34,191 nt of DNA from Thermoplasmata archaeon. GTDB taxonomy: Archaea > Thermoplasmatota > Thermoplasmata > Lutacidiplasmatales > UBA184. The notes under the pieces were generated by a model. That model was not told the DNA's origin and did no database searches. It was given only the letters and a program-made list of their open reading frames with translations. The stretch spans positions 1 through 34,191 of the forward strand of contig JASHOP010000102.1 in assembly GCA_030041075.1 (NCBI GenBank), given 5' to 3'. Made by a program: the position numbers and the translations under genes. The first letter of the stretch is position 1, and each line of letters begins with the position of its first letter. Below are positions 22,137 through 29,282 of the stretch, one piece after another.

Positions 22137-23552
22137 ATGCGCAAGCACGGTGAGAATCGGGCCGTGTCGCCCGTCGTGGCGACGCTGATCCTGATCCTCA
22201 TCGCGGTCGCGGCCGCGGCGGCGCTCTACCTCTGGTTGGTCGGCTGGCAGGGGACCGTCACCAAGGGGATCGGCAGCCCCGGCGCCCAGCCCACGTTGAC
22301 CATCGGGGGCAGCACGTCCGTCTACCCGTTCGACCAGCTAGCGGTGGCCCAGTTCGAGCAGAATGAGACCGATGTCGTCGTCAGCGACAACCAGGGCGGA
22401 TCCGGTGCGGGCATGCTCGCGGTGTGCTCGGGCGCGGTCGACCTCGGGGCGGCCTCGTTCCCCGTGACGGCCGACGGACTCGTGACGTCCTACGGATGCT
22501 CGAGCTCGGTCGAAACGACCGCCCAGATCACGACCGTCGCCTACGACGCGGTCGACGTCATCACGTCGGACAGCAACACCCACGGACTGCTGAGCATCAA
22601 CTACGACACGCTCACCCTCATTTACGAGGACGCAACGGTCACCCAGAAGGGAACTCCGACGATGGTCACGGACACCGAGGATGGAGGGCTTCCGATTCCC
22701 TCCGGCATCCCCAACGACACGAAGAATCTCGAGTGGAGCGAGATTCCGGCGGCAGTAGGCGGATACGCGCTCGGCAGCGTCACGGAGAACAACACGGCCT
22801 TGGACAACAACACCACTCTGAGCGTCAAGGCCGACACCGGACACACGGTGTCTGAGGGCGCTTTGGGAGACGTCGTCGAAGTGAACACCTCGACAGGTGC
22901 CAACTCTACCGAGACCCCGTGCGGATTCTCTATCTGCGCCTCGGGAGACGCCCCCATCGATACCGTAGATCGGTCGGACGCGAGCGGCACGACTCAGTCC
23001 TTCGAAGCGCGGCTCATCGACGCCGACTGCCCGTCGGCCGGATGCGATGGGGCCAACTTCGCGTCGCAGAGCACGCTCAACTCCCCTGGCTCGGCTGGCT
23101 TCACGGGCTGCGGCAGCAACAACTACATCTCGGACTGTGGTTGGGTCGCCACCACAGCCGCGAGCGGTAACCCCGCAGTCGTCGCCGCGGTCGCGGCGGA
23201 CGCCAACTCCATCGGGTATGCTTCGGATGGAATCGCTCGAGCCGCGGGAACGGTGAACCTGATCCCGTTCGTCGGCGTGGGCCAGTCCCCCGCTACGGAC
23301 AAGGCCGCATCCGACTGGTACGGCGGGATCCTGCCTACGACCGGGAGTTCGGGCACGATCGCGTTGGGAATCAAGTCGTCCGCCACGCCGTCGGACTACA
23401 CGACCGGCTACCTTGGCTGGAGGCCGTTCGAGCTCGTGTCGATCACGCCGCTGACGGGCGAGGCGCTCGCCTTCGTCAACTTCGTGACGAACCCCGGCAA
23501 CAACGCCAACCTCGCGGCGGAGGCCCAAGAGGTCAGCATCTACTCGATCTAG
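22137..23552 (+). CDS. type IV pilin fused to a PstS-type phosphate-binding domain
   Basis: From ATG 22137 the protein has 471 residues. The N-terminus is a textbook archaeal pilin signal: MRKHGENRA, then VSPVVATLILILIAVAAAAAL, with processing expected after Arg-Ala, and YLWLVGWQG continuing the helix. The rest is a substrate-binding domain of the PstS family: LTIGGSTSVYPFDQLAVAQF, SDNQGGSGAGM and SGAVDLGAASFPVT are the phosphate-contacting loops, and ANSIGYASDG and GEALAFVNFV fit the second lobe. Four or more cysteines suggest disulfides. The domain is longer than bacterial PstS because of Asn/Thr-rich inserts. Other in-frame starts (22083 ATG, 22032 GTG) would lengthen the basic leader; GGAGG at 22064-22068 is 14 bases from the former, too far to be decisive. 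The gene is divergent from flaI-flaJ-flaJ. It is expected to be assembled at the cell surface by that machinery and to capture phosphate. Confidence 0.9.
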   Translation: MRKHGENRAVSPVVATLILILIAVAAAAALYLWLVGWQGTVTKGIGSPGAQPTLTIGGSTSVYPFDQLAVAQFEQNETDVVVSDNQGGSGAGMLAVCSGAVDLGAASFPVTADGLVTSYGCSSSVETTAQITTVAYDAVDVITSDSNTHGLLSINYDTLTLIYEDATVTQKGTPTMVTDTEDGGLPIPSGIPNDTKNLEWSEIPAAVGGYALGSVTENNTALDNNTTLSVKADTGHTVSEGALGDVVEVNTSTGANSTETPCGFSICASGDAPIDTVDRSDASGTTQSFEARLIDADCPSAGCDGANFASQSTLNSPGSAGFTGCGSNNYISDCGWVATTAASGNPAVVAAVAADANSIGYASDGIARAAGTVNLIPFVGVGQSPATDKAASDWYGGILPTTGSSGTIALGIKSSATPSDYTTGYLGWRPFELVSITPLTGEALAFVNFVTNPGNNANLAAEAQEVSIYSI

Positions 23553-23580
23553 GCAGATCCGGACACCTTCCCGACGACAA

Positions 23581-23609
23581 CCTTTTTCCCCGGGGCAACC
23601 CCCCGGGGT
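23581..23609 (+). terminator. T-run with following GC hairpin
   Basis: CCTTTTT (23581-23587) lies about 30 bases after the pilin-PstS stop, followed by CCCCGGGG-caacc-CCCCGGGG. Archaeal transcription ends at T-runs, and the hairpin could protect the 3' end or act against the facing gene at 23854. The rest of the gap to 23853 shows no gene I can support. Confidence 0.5.
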
Positions 23610-23853
23610 CGGCCCGTTTTCCGCTCGAGGCAGACGGGATCCTCGCGGTTCCCACGGTAGACTCGGATCTGTACCTGTAGCCCGGTTGCATGTGGACTAT
23701 TTCGACCGAGCTACGCCGGTCGACCGGATCCTGCGCTCCGAGGACGATGCTCAGGGAGGACCGACGTCCCGCCCGAGAGTGCAGGACCGGGGCGGTCGCC
23801 CGTAGAAGTCGTCGCGGTTCCGGTGGCTCCCCGGTCCCGGCGATTCCACGTTC

Positions 23854-24444
23854 CTACGACGGGCTCAGCGTGACGTTGGACCAGAACCCCACGATCGTCG
23901 TGTTGAAGAGATTGGGGTTGACAAACGTCAGGTCCCAGGCTCCGGGTGTCACCGTGACATCGATGGAATCTACGGTAAGGTTGGCGATCACGCCGGAGGT
24001 CCACTGATAGCCCGTCACCTGCCCCTTGAGGGTCAGGTTCACGAGCTCCTCGGGCGTGAAGATGTAGACGATGATCCCCAGGGTGTTGGTGAAGGTACCG
24101 TTCACCACCGAGGTGGTCTGGATCGTGAAGTCGACCGCGTTGAGCTGGCCGCCCGAGATGGAGTAGACGGTGTGGTACGGCACCAGGACGACCGCGGAAG
24201 CCCTGGCGGTCGGCGACGTGAGCACGTACACTCCGGCGATCAAGACGATCGCCGCGGCCACCGACACAGCGGCCGTGACGAGGGGTTTGCGACGCGACCG
24301 ACTTCCGGGCGACCGGCCGACCGAAGAGGACGGGAACGAGACCGCGGAATCCTCGACCGAAGTTTGGGATGGCTCGACCGGGGTAGGATCTTGCATCGCG
24401 ACCCGCCGAAGGACGGTGCGCCGCACTCCGGGGCCCTCGAACAC
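23854..24444 (-). CDS. single-pass membrane protein with extracellular beta-rich domain, unknown
   Basis: About 196 residues from GTG 24444. A cytoplasmic Ser/Thr-rich N-terminus of about 55 residues ends in SRSRRK, followed by one helix (LVTAAVSVAAAIVLIAGVYVL) and an extracellular domain of about 120 residues with alternating hydrophobic strands (VVLVPYHTVYSISGG, AVDFTIQTTSVVNGTFTNTLGIIVYIF, SNVTLSPS) and several glycosylation sequons. The family is not recognised. GTG 24444 is favoured because TTTATA (plus 24469-24474) lies 25-30 bases upstream; GTG 24453 is in frame but too close to the box. It may be a surface protein related to the pilus locus, but nothing shows this. Confidence 0.65.
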   Translation of the reverse strand: MFEGPGVRRTVLRRVAMQDPTPVEPSQTSVEDSAVSFPSSSVGRSPGSRSRRKPLVTAAVSVAAAIVLIAGVYVLTSPTARASAVVLVPYHTVYSISGGQLNAVDFTIQTTSVVNGTFTNTLGIIVYIFTPEELVNLTLKGQVTGYQWTSGVIANLTVDSIDVTVTPGAWDLTFVNPNLFNTTIVGFWSNVTLSPS

Positions 24445-24654
24445 GCGGGCCACGAAGCTACGCGAGCTATAAACCGTCGCTTAACGAAATTCCGGTTCAC
24501 GGAGAACCACGAAGGGTTTCGAAGAGTACGTAATCTAGGGACCTATCCAGAGACCCGTCCTAGGAAGAGCGGGGAACCCCGACGTCCGGACGCCTGCGTT
24601 CGATCGAAGTCGATGACCGGTCGGACGGCTGACGGCCCCGCCTTCGCCCGAACG

Positions 24655-25302
24655 CTACAGGGTCGACCGGGAAGTCTCGGGGGAGATCGTCGAGGGCTTC
24701 GCATCATGCCGGCTCGAACGAATCTCGTACGCGCGCGATTCTCGGGTCTTCCGCCCGCGCCGGTACTCGGTAAAGCCCAGGTCGTGTTCGACCACCGTCT
24801 TCCGGAGCTGTTCCAGGCCCGACTTGGACAGATCGAACGCCGGGACCTTGGGGTCCATTCTCCAGACGAGCAGGCGATCCTCCTCCTCCGAGTTTCGACG
24901 CGGACGAACGAAGACATCGAGGGCCAGCGCCGCATCGGTCCACGACGCCGCCCGGACCTCGTCGTTGTGAAGAACGAGCTCGATCCCACTCTCCCAGAGA
25001 TGGGCCTGGTCGACCCGATGGGAGCGCTCCCGACGAAGTAGCCAGTGCTGGAACAGCCCTAGAGCTATCAGCACGACTCCGAAGGCCAGCAACCCCAGCG
25101 CGACGACGGAACCGTGCGTCAGCCACAGTGCCAGGCTCGCCCCCGCGCATACCGCACCGAGCAGGACCAGTAGAGTCTGTCCGATTTCGGCCGGCCGCTC
25201 CCGGCGTCGGCGCAACGCGTTCGCTTCCTCCGCCGGACGCAGCAGGGGGAACCCGGAGTCCTCCGTCGGGCCTTCGACCGGATCGGGCTCGGCGTGGACC
25301 AT
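24655..25302 (-). CDS. membrane protein with two helices and a cytoplasmic domain, unknown
   Basis: 215 residues. A charged N-terminus (EEANALRRRRERPAE) is followed by a helical hairpin (IGQTLLVLLGAVCAGASLALWL and VVALGLLAFGVVLIALGLFQHWLL), then a soluble domain with a PH-like strand pattern (LWESGIELVLHNDEVRAASWTDAALALDVFV, DRLLVWRMDPKVPAFDLS) and a basic, probably disordered tail. This layout resembles small membrane-bound proteins with a PH-like cytoplasmic part, but I do not assign a family. Start ATG 25302. The 210-base gap on its downstream side holds no gene I can support. Confidence 0.65.
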   Translation of the reverse strand: MVHAEPDPVEGPTEDSGFPLLRPAEEANALRRRRERPAEIGQTLLVLLGAVCAGASLALWLTHGSVVALGLLAFGVVLIALGLFQHWLLRRERSHRVDQAHLWESGIELVLHNDEVRAASWTDAALALDVFVRPRRNSEEEDRLLVWRMDPKVPAFDLSKSGLEQLRKTVVEHDLGFTEYRRGRKTRESRAYEIRSSRHDAKPSTISPETSRSTL

Positions 25303-25438
25303 TGGCAGCAGTGCGGTTAGGCTTGGGTCGGCTTAACTCGCGCGCTCGCGCGTAGGATCGTTCCGGCCCGGCGCTCCTCGACGGTCGCGCGGGAATGCCC
25401 CCTTCCCCGCCCACTATCGAGGCGGGCAGCGATCCGGT

Positions 25439-26551
25439 CTAAACGATCCGGCCGCCCTCGAGCACGGCGCGACCGTCCACGGAAAGGTCGGCGCCCTTGA
25501 CCACGAGCCAGGTGCCGAACGGCGAAGGGTTCTTTCCTCCGACGAACTGGTTTCCTCCGATGCGGACCATCACGGAGCCGATCTCCTGGTCCTCCATCAG
25601 GGGGCTGCGCGTGAGCTCGCGGTTCAGCCCCACCGAGAAGTAACTCAAGCGGTCCCGCCCCGCCTTCGGTGCCTTGGCGAAGCTGGCCTCCACGCCCTCC
25701 CCGCCGGTCCCGAAGAAGTGGTCGGAAAGCCGTCCGCCGCGGAAGCTCCAGGAAGGCGCGCTCACCGGACCGCGCGCTTCGTTGGGAAAGACGTCATGGT
25801 TCCCGATGACGGTGCCTTCCGCCGAGGCGTGGTCGACCGCGACCCCCACGACTCCCCCGGGGATCGTGGCCATGTTGTTCCCGGCCCGAAGGTCGTCGTC
25901 ATCGACCAGCGCGTCATCCAGTTGAATCGGGTACCGGCCCAGTCGGAACGTGAGCTTCGTCCCGTTCGGATGCGCCACCCGAACCTCCTTTCCCGGTTGG
26001 AGACGCTTCGCGACCCGGGCGCCCAGGGCATGCAGCTCCGAAGGCGCCACGAGGCTCGCGCGCAGCAGCTCCTCCCGCCACGCATCCAGATCGACCCCCC
26101 AGCGCTGGGCGGAGACTCGGCTGGTCCGTCCGAGGTACATCCGGGCCCCGCGCACCTTGGCCCGGGCGGCCCGACGGTACCATTCGGCATTGTACGCCGC
26201 GACGCCCCGGGTCTGGGAGTCGGGGAGGTCGTCGAGCTTCGGCCAGTCGGACGGGCCGAAGAAGAACACGTAAGCGGAGGTCTTGCCGAGCGCCGCCCAC
26301 TCGTGGGAGCCGACCTGGCCGATGACCCGGGAGCTCCCGGCTGCCAGGGACTCCCAGAAGGTCGGTTCGTCCTCGTACAGCAGCATCGGGTGGGCGCCCC
26401 GGCGCCGCGCGGCGCCGATGAACGGCGCGGCCCACGGCAGCGACTCGGACCACGATTCCACGATCACGTTGTCGCCGCTTCGAACGCGCAGCGTCTTCTC
26501 GAGGACCGAGCGGGCGACCTTGGTCTCGACCGAATCGGAGGTATCGGACAC
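25439..26551 (-). CDS. M29-family (AmpS/AmpT-type) metallo-aminopeptidase
   Basis: A 370-residue protein resembling thermophilic aminopeptidases of family M29, which remove N-terminal residues with a two-metal site. The N-terminal half has VRSGDNVIVES and a Rossmann-like fold (AAPFIGAARRRGAHPMLLYEDE). In the C-terminal half NMATIPGGVVGVAVDHASAEGTV, FPNEARGPV, DRLSYFSVGLN and IGSVMVRIGGN correspond to the catalytic half, with His and Glu ligands in that region. The usual ligand pattern of M29 (E, E, H, H, D) is only partly visible, so activity is not assured. GTG 26551 has GGAGG four bases upstream. It is a single gene between unknown membrane proteins and the arsenic-like locus. Confidence 0.7.
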   Translation of the reverse strand: MSDTSDSVETKVARSVLEKTLRVRSGDNVIVESWSESLPWAAPFIGAARRRGAHPMLLYEDEPTFWESLAAGSSRVIGQVGSHEWAALGKTSAYVFFFGPSDWPKLDDLPDSQTRGVAAYNAEWYRRAARAKVRGARMYLGRTSRVSAQRWGVDLDAWREELLRASLVAPSELHALGARVAKRLQPGKEVRVAHPNGTKLTFRLGRYPIQLDDALVDDDDLRAGNNMATIPGGVVGVAVDHASAEGTVIGNHDVFPNEARGPVSAPSWSFRGGRLSDHFFGTGGEGVEASFAKAPKAGRDRLSYFSVGLNRELTRSPLMEDQEIGSVMVRIGGNQFVGGKNPSPFGTWLVVKGADLSVDGRAVLEGGRIV

Positions 26552-26771
26552 GGAACCTCCATGCCAGACCCCTACAAGTAGGATTTGCGGCCCGCCCGCC
26601 CTTCGTGCGTCGACCGAGGATCTCCGGCGAAGGGCTCATGCGAGCTCATCCACCGAGGGTCGATCCCACCCGAGTCGACCGCGGGCCTCGGTCTCCGCAG
26701 GGGGTACGTGCCCGGACCGAACGTGGGCGACGTTCGGGGCGAGCGACGGCTCCCGGCGGGGCGAGCGTGCG

Positions 26772-27098
26772 TTAGCCCGGCTGGAGCCAGCGAGCCAGCG
26801 GCAGGACGCTCTGATACAGCGTACGCCCCGAGTCGGTCAGGGTGTAGGCCCGGACCGGACCGCGAGTACCTTCCACGGGCACCCGACGGATGATCCGAGT
26901 CCGCTCCAGCGAGCGCAGCGTCGACGTGAGCGTGGCCGGGCTGACGCCGGAGAGGCATCGCTGGATCGGGCCGAACCGCACCGTTCCGTACTTGCCGAGA
27001 AGCGTCACGACACAGACCGCCCACTTCTTTCCGACGACGTCGATCAAGCCGACCGGCGGACACGGGCATTCCAGGTTCTCCTCACAACACTGCGACAC
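26772..27098 (-). CDS. HxlR-family winged-helix regulator with N-terminal cysteine cluster
   Basis: A 108-residue winged-helix protein of the HxlR family. Family positions seen are IDVVGKKWAVCVVTLLGKYGTVRFGPIQRCLSGVSPATLTSTLRSLERTRIIRR, then the wing (VPVEGTRGPVRAYTLTDSG). The N-terminus MSQCCEENLECPCPP has four cysteines within ten residues, and further cysteines lie at about 29 and 48; such clusters often bind metals, As(III) or antimonite in regulators. GTG 27098 sits 20-26 bases downstream of a TATA-like GATAAGG that also serves the divergent ars-like operon, so it may repress both. Direct proof that it senses arsenic is missing. Confidence 0.85.
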   Translation of the reverse strand: MSQCCEENLECPCPPVGLIDVVGKKWAVCVVTLLGKYGTVRFGPIQRCLSGVSPATLTSTLRSLERTRIIRRVPVEGTRGPVRAYTLTDSGRTLYQSVLPLARWLQPG

Positions 27099-27118
27099 TC
27101 TCTCCGTACGTAGCGCCG

Positions 27119-27125
27119 CCTTATC
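27119..27125. promoter_or_regulatory. shared TATA-like element of the divergent ars-like locus
   Basis: CCTTATC (GATAAGG on the minus strand) is 20-26 bases before the GTG at 27098 (minus) and 33-39 before the ATG at 27158 (plus). The plus transcript would have a leader of about 9 bases carrying the GGAGA at 27151-27155. An HxlR dimer bound here would control both directions. Confidence 0.45.
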
Positions 27126-27157
27126 AGCGCTTCAGCTTTTGAAGTGCCCTGGAGACC

Positions 27158-27262
27158 ATGCCCGAACCCCCGAAGCCGACGAAGTGCTGCGAGCCCTCGA
27201 GCGAATGCTGCTGCTGTGGTTGCTGCTGTGGCTGCTGCTGCAGCTGTCCGTCCTTCCGGTGA
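27158..27262 (+). CDS. 34-residue cysteine-rich peptide, metallothionein-like
   Basis: A short frame beginning ATG CCC GAA and ending CGG TGA. It encodes MPEPPKPTK, CCEPSSE and CCCCG, then CCCGCCCSCPSFR: 13 of 34 residues are cysteine, in runs of two, four, three and three plus one, separated by single Gly or Ser. Such density has no use except metal or metalloid binding. GGAGA (27151-27155) precedes the ATG, and the TGA overlaps the ATG of the arsenate reductase (TGATG), which argues that translation is coupled. The whole peptide is too short for usual gene callers and lies in a frame different from the reductase. It is not like the eukaryotic or cyanobacterial metallothioneins I know by motif. 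The alternative is chance from a TGC-rich run, but start signal, stop overlap and operon place make this unlikely. Confidence 0.7.
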   Translation: MPEPPKPTKCCEPSSECCCCGCCCGCCCSCPSFR

Positions 27263-27711
27263 TGGACGACAAGCAGGTGCTGTTCCTCTGCGTCGAGAAC
27301 GCGGGCCGGTCGCTCATCGCCGAGGCGATCTTCAACGCCGACCCGCCCGCCGGATGGAGGGCGATCTCGGCTGGCACCAATCCGGCCCGCGCGGCCGACC
27401 CCCGCACTCGGTCGATGCTCGAGGAGATCGGGCTCTCGCTGCCCGAGCACCCGCCCCGGCGCCTCTCGAGGGAGCTGATCGACTCTGCCCGTGTGCGGAT
27501 CACCATGGGGTGCCTGGACGACGCGAGCTGCCCGGCCCATCTCAGGAACGTCGAGCGGAGAGACTGGGCCCTGCCGGACCCGGCCCGGCTCGACGACGAG
27601 GGGTTTCGGCGGGTTCGGGACCGGATCCGGACCTTGGTCCGCGGCCTCCGAACGGAGCTCGCCCTGCGGGACCGACAGGCGGCCCATCTGGTGCATAGCG
27701 CCCGCCGTTGA
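27262..27711 (+). CDS. arsC: thioredoxin-type arsenate reductase (low-molecular-weight phosphatase fold)
   Basis: A 149-residue protein. FLCVENAGRS is the phosphatase-type P-loop (C10-x5-R). Cys10, Cys84 and Cys90 (TMGCLDDASCP) match the three catalytic cysteines of the thioredoxin-coupled ArsC family (Cys10, 82 and 89 in the Staphylococcus enzyme), and WALPDPARLDDEGFRRVRDRI matches the DP-containing C-terminal segment. It reduces arsenate to arsenite. ATG 27262 overlaps the stop of the Cys-rich peptide. The upstream in-frame reading (MLLLWLLLWLLLQL) is a shadow of the cysteine codons and is not taken. Its TGA overlaps the TTG of the aquaporin. Protein tyrosine phosphatase activity cannot be excluded, but the three cysteines favour ArsC. 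Confidence 0.9.
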   Translation: MDDKQVLFLCVENAGRSLIAEAIFNADPPAGWRAISAGTNPARAADPRTRSMLEEIGLSLPEHPPRRLSRELIDSARVRITMGCLDDASCPAHLRNVERRDWALPDPARLDDEGFRRVRDRIRTLVRGLRTELALRDRQAAHLVHSARR

Positions 27712-28403
27712 CCGGCTCGGTCGCGGCCCGCGTCGGCGCGGAGGCGGCCGGCACCGGCCTGCTCGTCGGGATCGGCACCGGGACCATCATCGAGGCCGCG
27801 CGGCTGGGTGGCATCCCGCAGTGGACGATGGCCCTGGCCTGGTTCCTCGCCGTGCTGATCCCGATCGTGCTCTTCATCCAGCTCTCCGGGGCCCACCTCA
27901 ATCCGATCGTCACGCTGGGTCTGGCGGCCAGCGGCCGCATCGCCTGGCGCGAGGTCCCCCCGTACCTGCTCGGCCAGTTCTCGGGAGCGTTTCTGGCGAG
28001 CGGACTGCTCCTCGCGGTCTTCGGCGATGTCGCGCACCTCGGGGCCACGCTGCCGGCCGACGGGAACGTCGTGCGAGCGTTCCCCCTCGAGCTCGCGTTC
28101 ACGGCGGCGCTGGTCGCTTCGGTCTTCGCCCTGGCGGACCTCGGCGAGGGTCCGAGTCGCCGGAGGATCGTGCTGCCGCCGACGGTGGTGGGGCTCTCGA
28201 CGTACTGGATCGGACCCTGGACGGGAAGCTCGCTCAATCCGGCGCGAACGCTGGCCCCCGCGGTCCTGTCGGGGACGTACGCGGACCTTTGGGTCTACCT
28301 GACCGCCGTTCCCCTGGGTAGCCTGCTCGTGGCGGCGGTGTGGAGGCCCACCGCGGTCGACCGGCTCGACCGCGGTCCGGGTCGGCGGGATACCTCGACG
28401 TAG
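27708..28403 (+). CDS. aquaporin/glycerol-facilitator (MIP) channel, AqpS-like by context
   Basis: A 231-residue MIP-family channel with six helices and two half-helices. The first box is GAHLNPIVTL (NPI in place of NPA), the second SSLNPARTLAP, with the conserved arginine after the second NPA. Helices include ALAWFLAVLIPIVLFIQLSG and VPLGSLLVAAVW. In rhizobial ars operons AqpS lets arsenite produced by ArsC leave the cell; no ArsB or Acr3 is seen here, so the channel may take that role. The altered first box hints at selectivity other than water. TTG 27708 overlaps the arsC stop (TTGA), which supports that start. The 245 bases after the stop show nothing recognisable. Confidence 0.88.
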   Translation: MTGSVAARVGAEAAGTGLLVGIGTGTIIEAARLGGIPQWTMALAWFLAVLIPIVLFIQLSGAHLNPIVTLGLAASGRIAWREVPPYLLGQFSGAFLASGLLLAVFGDVAHLGATLPADGNVVRAFPLELAFTAALVASVFALADLGEGPSRRRIVLPPTVVGLSTYWIGPWTGSSLNPARTLAPAVLSGTYADLWVYLTAVPLGSLLVAAVWRPTAVDRLDRGPGRRDTST

Positions 28404-28648
28404 CGGACGGCGGGCTTCTCGCTCCCGACGGACGACCGAGCGTCGATCGCGAGAGCGGATCCACCGACGGCAGGCGCCCTCCTCGCTCCCGTCCTCCGGT
28501 ACGACAGGACGGGGGGAAGGAGACCCCAGGGCGCTCGGACCCCGCGGGTCCGACTCGATGCGCGGATCGGACGGCAGGGACGCTCATGCCGGGTTTCCCG
28601 GTCGGAGCAGAGGAGCGTGCCGGCGGAGCCTCCCGCGATCCGCGATCC

Positions 28649-29152
28649 TTACGGGGAGCGCGGACCGGGCGAGGTACCGGGGGACGCATCGACCGCGACG
28701 GTAGGGTCGCAGAGGACGGGGAAGTTGACGGAGCGCGCGATGAAACACTTCCGGTGGGCCTCGAGGTGGAGCTCGGTCGCCAGCGAGGTGGAACCCCGGC
28801 TGATCGTGACCTTCGGACGGAGGGTCACGGCGGTGACCTGGCCCGACCCGTCGGAACCCGTCTCCAGGGTTCCCTCCGCCTGGTCCAGGTACGCCTCGAC
28901 CACGATGCCCGAGTCGGCGCACAGGTGGAGATACCAGAGCATATGGCACGCCGATAGCGCCGCGACGAGCAGCTCCTCCGGGTTGGGACGGGCCGGATCG
29001 CCTCGGAAGCGGGGGTCGGCGGAGCCGGGGATCGGGGACTTTCCCGCGATCTCGATCTCGTGCTCGCGTCCGTACGCGCGGTAGTCGAGCGTTCCGACAC
29101 CCCGGTTGCCCGTCCATCGAACGCTGGCGCGGTACGGGTGCGATGTCGGCAT
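28649..29152 (-). CDS. OsmC/Ohr-family peroxiredoxin-like protein
   Basis: 167 residues with the OsmC fold. NPEELLVAALSACHMLWYLHL contains the first cysteine (C in SACH), and HRKCFIARSVNFPV contains the second, the two redox cysteines that reduce organic hydroperoxides. The strand-rich N-terminus (YRASVRWTGNRGVGTLDYRAYGREHEIEIAG) is typical. ATG 29152 gives a complete domain. The Pro/Ser/Gly C-terminal tail beyond VLCDPTVAVDA has no counterpart that I know. It is transcribed toward the aquaporin, and the two genes are convergent. Role: probably peroxide protection. Confidence 0.88.
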   Translation of the reverse strand: MPTSHPYRASVRWTGNRGVGTLDYRAYGREHEIEIAGKSPIPGSADPRFRGDPARPNPEELLVAALSACHMLWYLHLCADSGIVVEAYLDQAEGTLETGSDGSGQVTAVTLRPKVTISRGSTSLATELHLEAHRKCFIARSVNFPVLCDPTVAVDASPGTSPGPRSP

Positions 29153-29282
29153 CGAGGTCGACCTCGGGCGCGCTCCCCTCGGAGGCCCGGCCGCTCTTAA
29201 GCCACGGGGGCCGCTGGGCTCCGAGGACGGCGGTACGGGGAGGCCGGGAGCCGGGCGGCGTAGCGGACCGGGACCGCCCGGC

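Noticed and set aside
23588-23609. GC palindrome considered as a CRISPR-like or attachment repeat
   Set aside because: Single copy, directly after a T-run behind a gene; a terminator-type structure explains it.
27192-27261. Hydrophobic leader (MLLLWLLLWLLLQL) that would extend ArsC
   Set aside because: It arises from the TGC-rich codons of the Cys-peptide read in another frame; ArsC is cytoplasmic and Cys10 in the family fits ATG 27262 exactly.
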